Origin: an uncultured Alsobacter sp.
GTDB lineage: Bacteria > Pseudomonadota > Alphaproteobacteria > Rhizobiales > Beijerinckiaceae
NCBI RefSeq assembly: GCF_945952055.1
Contig: NZ_CAMFHB010000004.1
Span: forward strand, 1-64,000
Length of the DNA stretch: 64,000 bases
Reading direction: 5' to 3'
In this document: one piece after another, positions 63,958 to 64,000 of the stretch
Layout: the number at the start of each line of letters is the position of its first letter
How positions within the stretch are numbered: the stretch's first letter is position 1
The notes under the pieces: model-generated
Databases searched by the model: none
What the model saw: only the letters and a program-made list of their open reading frames with translations
What the model was told of the DNA's origin: nothing
Program-made: the position numbers and the translations under genes

Positions 63958-64000
63958 GGCTTCAGCACCTCACGGACGAACGCCAGACCAGCGTCGGCGT
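63958..64000 (-). other. Upstream flank of the NUDIX gene, cut by the window edge
   Basis: On the minus strand these bases read GCCGACGCTGGTCTGGCGTT and on to GTGCTGAAGCC just before the NUDIX ATG. One frame gives a short protein-like end (DAGLAFVREVLKP) that could be the C-terminus of a neighbouring gene, but too little is present to decide. Confidence 0.2.

Overview
The window is very GC-rich, with closely packed, often overlapping genes and strong G/C bias at codon third positions. Gene content (many peptide-type ABC uptake operons, an Ldh_2 dehydrogenase, M81 peptidases, OpgC, an ECF sigma/zinc-finger anti-sigma pair, a BigR/SqrR-type ArsR regulator) and the small palindromic extragenic repeats suggest an alphaproteobacterium of the order Hyphomicrobiales (Rhizobiales), of the Bosea/Phreatobacter/Methylobacterium kind. 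The genus is a guess. I saw no rRNA, tRNA, transposase, phage gene or CRISPR array.

Layout. (1) 0.1-16.1 kb: a divergent catabolic locus. The minus operon holds an M81 (MlrC-like) peptidase, a PLP amino-acid deaminase, a second M81 peptidase, a solute-binding protein, a fused DppD-DppF ATPase, two permeases, an SDR and an Ldh_2 dehydrogenase. The plus operon holds an IclR regulator, a third M81 peptidase, a RidA protein and a glutamate-1-semialdehyde-type aminotransferase. Two matching operator-like sites lie between the operons. (2) 16.5-22.6 kb: a uronide locus with a LacI regulator, a GH88 hydrolase, a sugar-binding protein without permeases and a DUF2264 protein. A repeated CGAAACTTTCG-type site is present. 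(3) 22.8-30.0 kb: an M20 amidohydrolase with a complete dipeptide-type ABC transporter. (4) 30.4-37.1 kb: a membrane protein, a PHB-depolymerase-like esterase, a TTC38-like TPR protein, an anti-sigma/ECF sigma pair, OpgC and a ThDP enzyme. (5) 37.2-47.5 kb: another complete peptide-type ABC transporter interleaved with two amidohydrolases, then a divergent GntR regulator and a flavin reductase. (6) 47.7-49.7 kb: a GAF protein, a persulfide-sensor-type ArsR regulator, a ferredoxin-NADP reductase and a DUF2892 protein. (7) 49.9-55.8 kb: a FAH-family hydrolase and a cyclase-family hydrolase, divergent from a GntR regulator and a NitT/TauT-type ABC transporter. (8) 55.8-61.1 kb: an FbpABC/AfuABC-type transporter and an inositol-monophosphatase-family enzyme. 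(9) 61.2-64.0 kb: a peptide-deformylase-like protein lacking metal ligands, a Na/Pi cotransporter-PhoU protein and a NUDIX hydrolase.

How it works together. Most of the window reads as successive uptake-plus-hydrolysis modules, each with its own regulator: a binding protein and ABC transporter bring in an amide, peptide-like, uronide or aromatic compound, and adjacent hydrolases, deaminases and oxidoreductases process it. Five ABC systems are complete or nearly so, and one binding protein is an orphan. Gaps between modules carry dispersed palindromic repeats. Two copies of a roughly 335-bp element with inverted terminal units, in opposite orientation at 16.1 and 30.0 kb, look like non-autonomous mobile elements and bracket modules 2 and 3. 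The best candidates for undescribed biology are the triple-M81 locus and the metal-ligand-less deformylase homologue.
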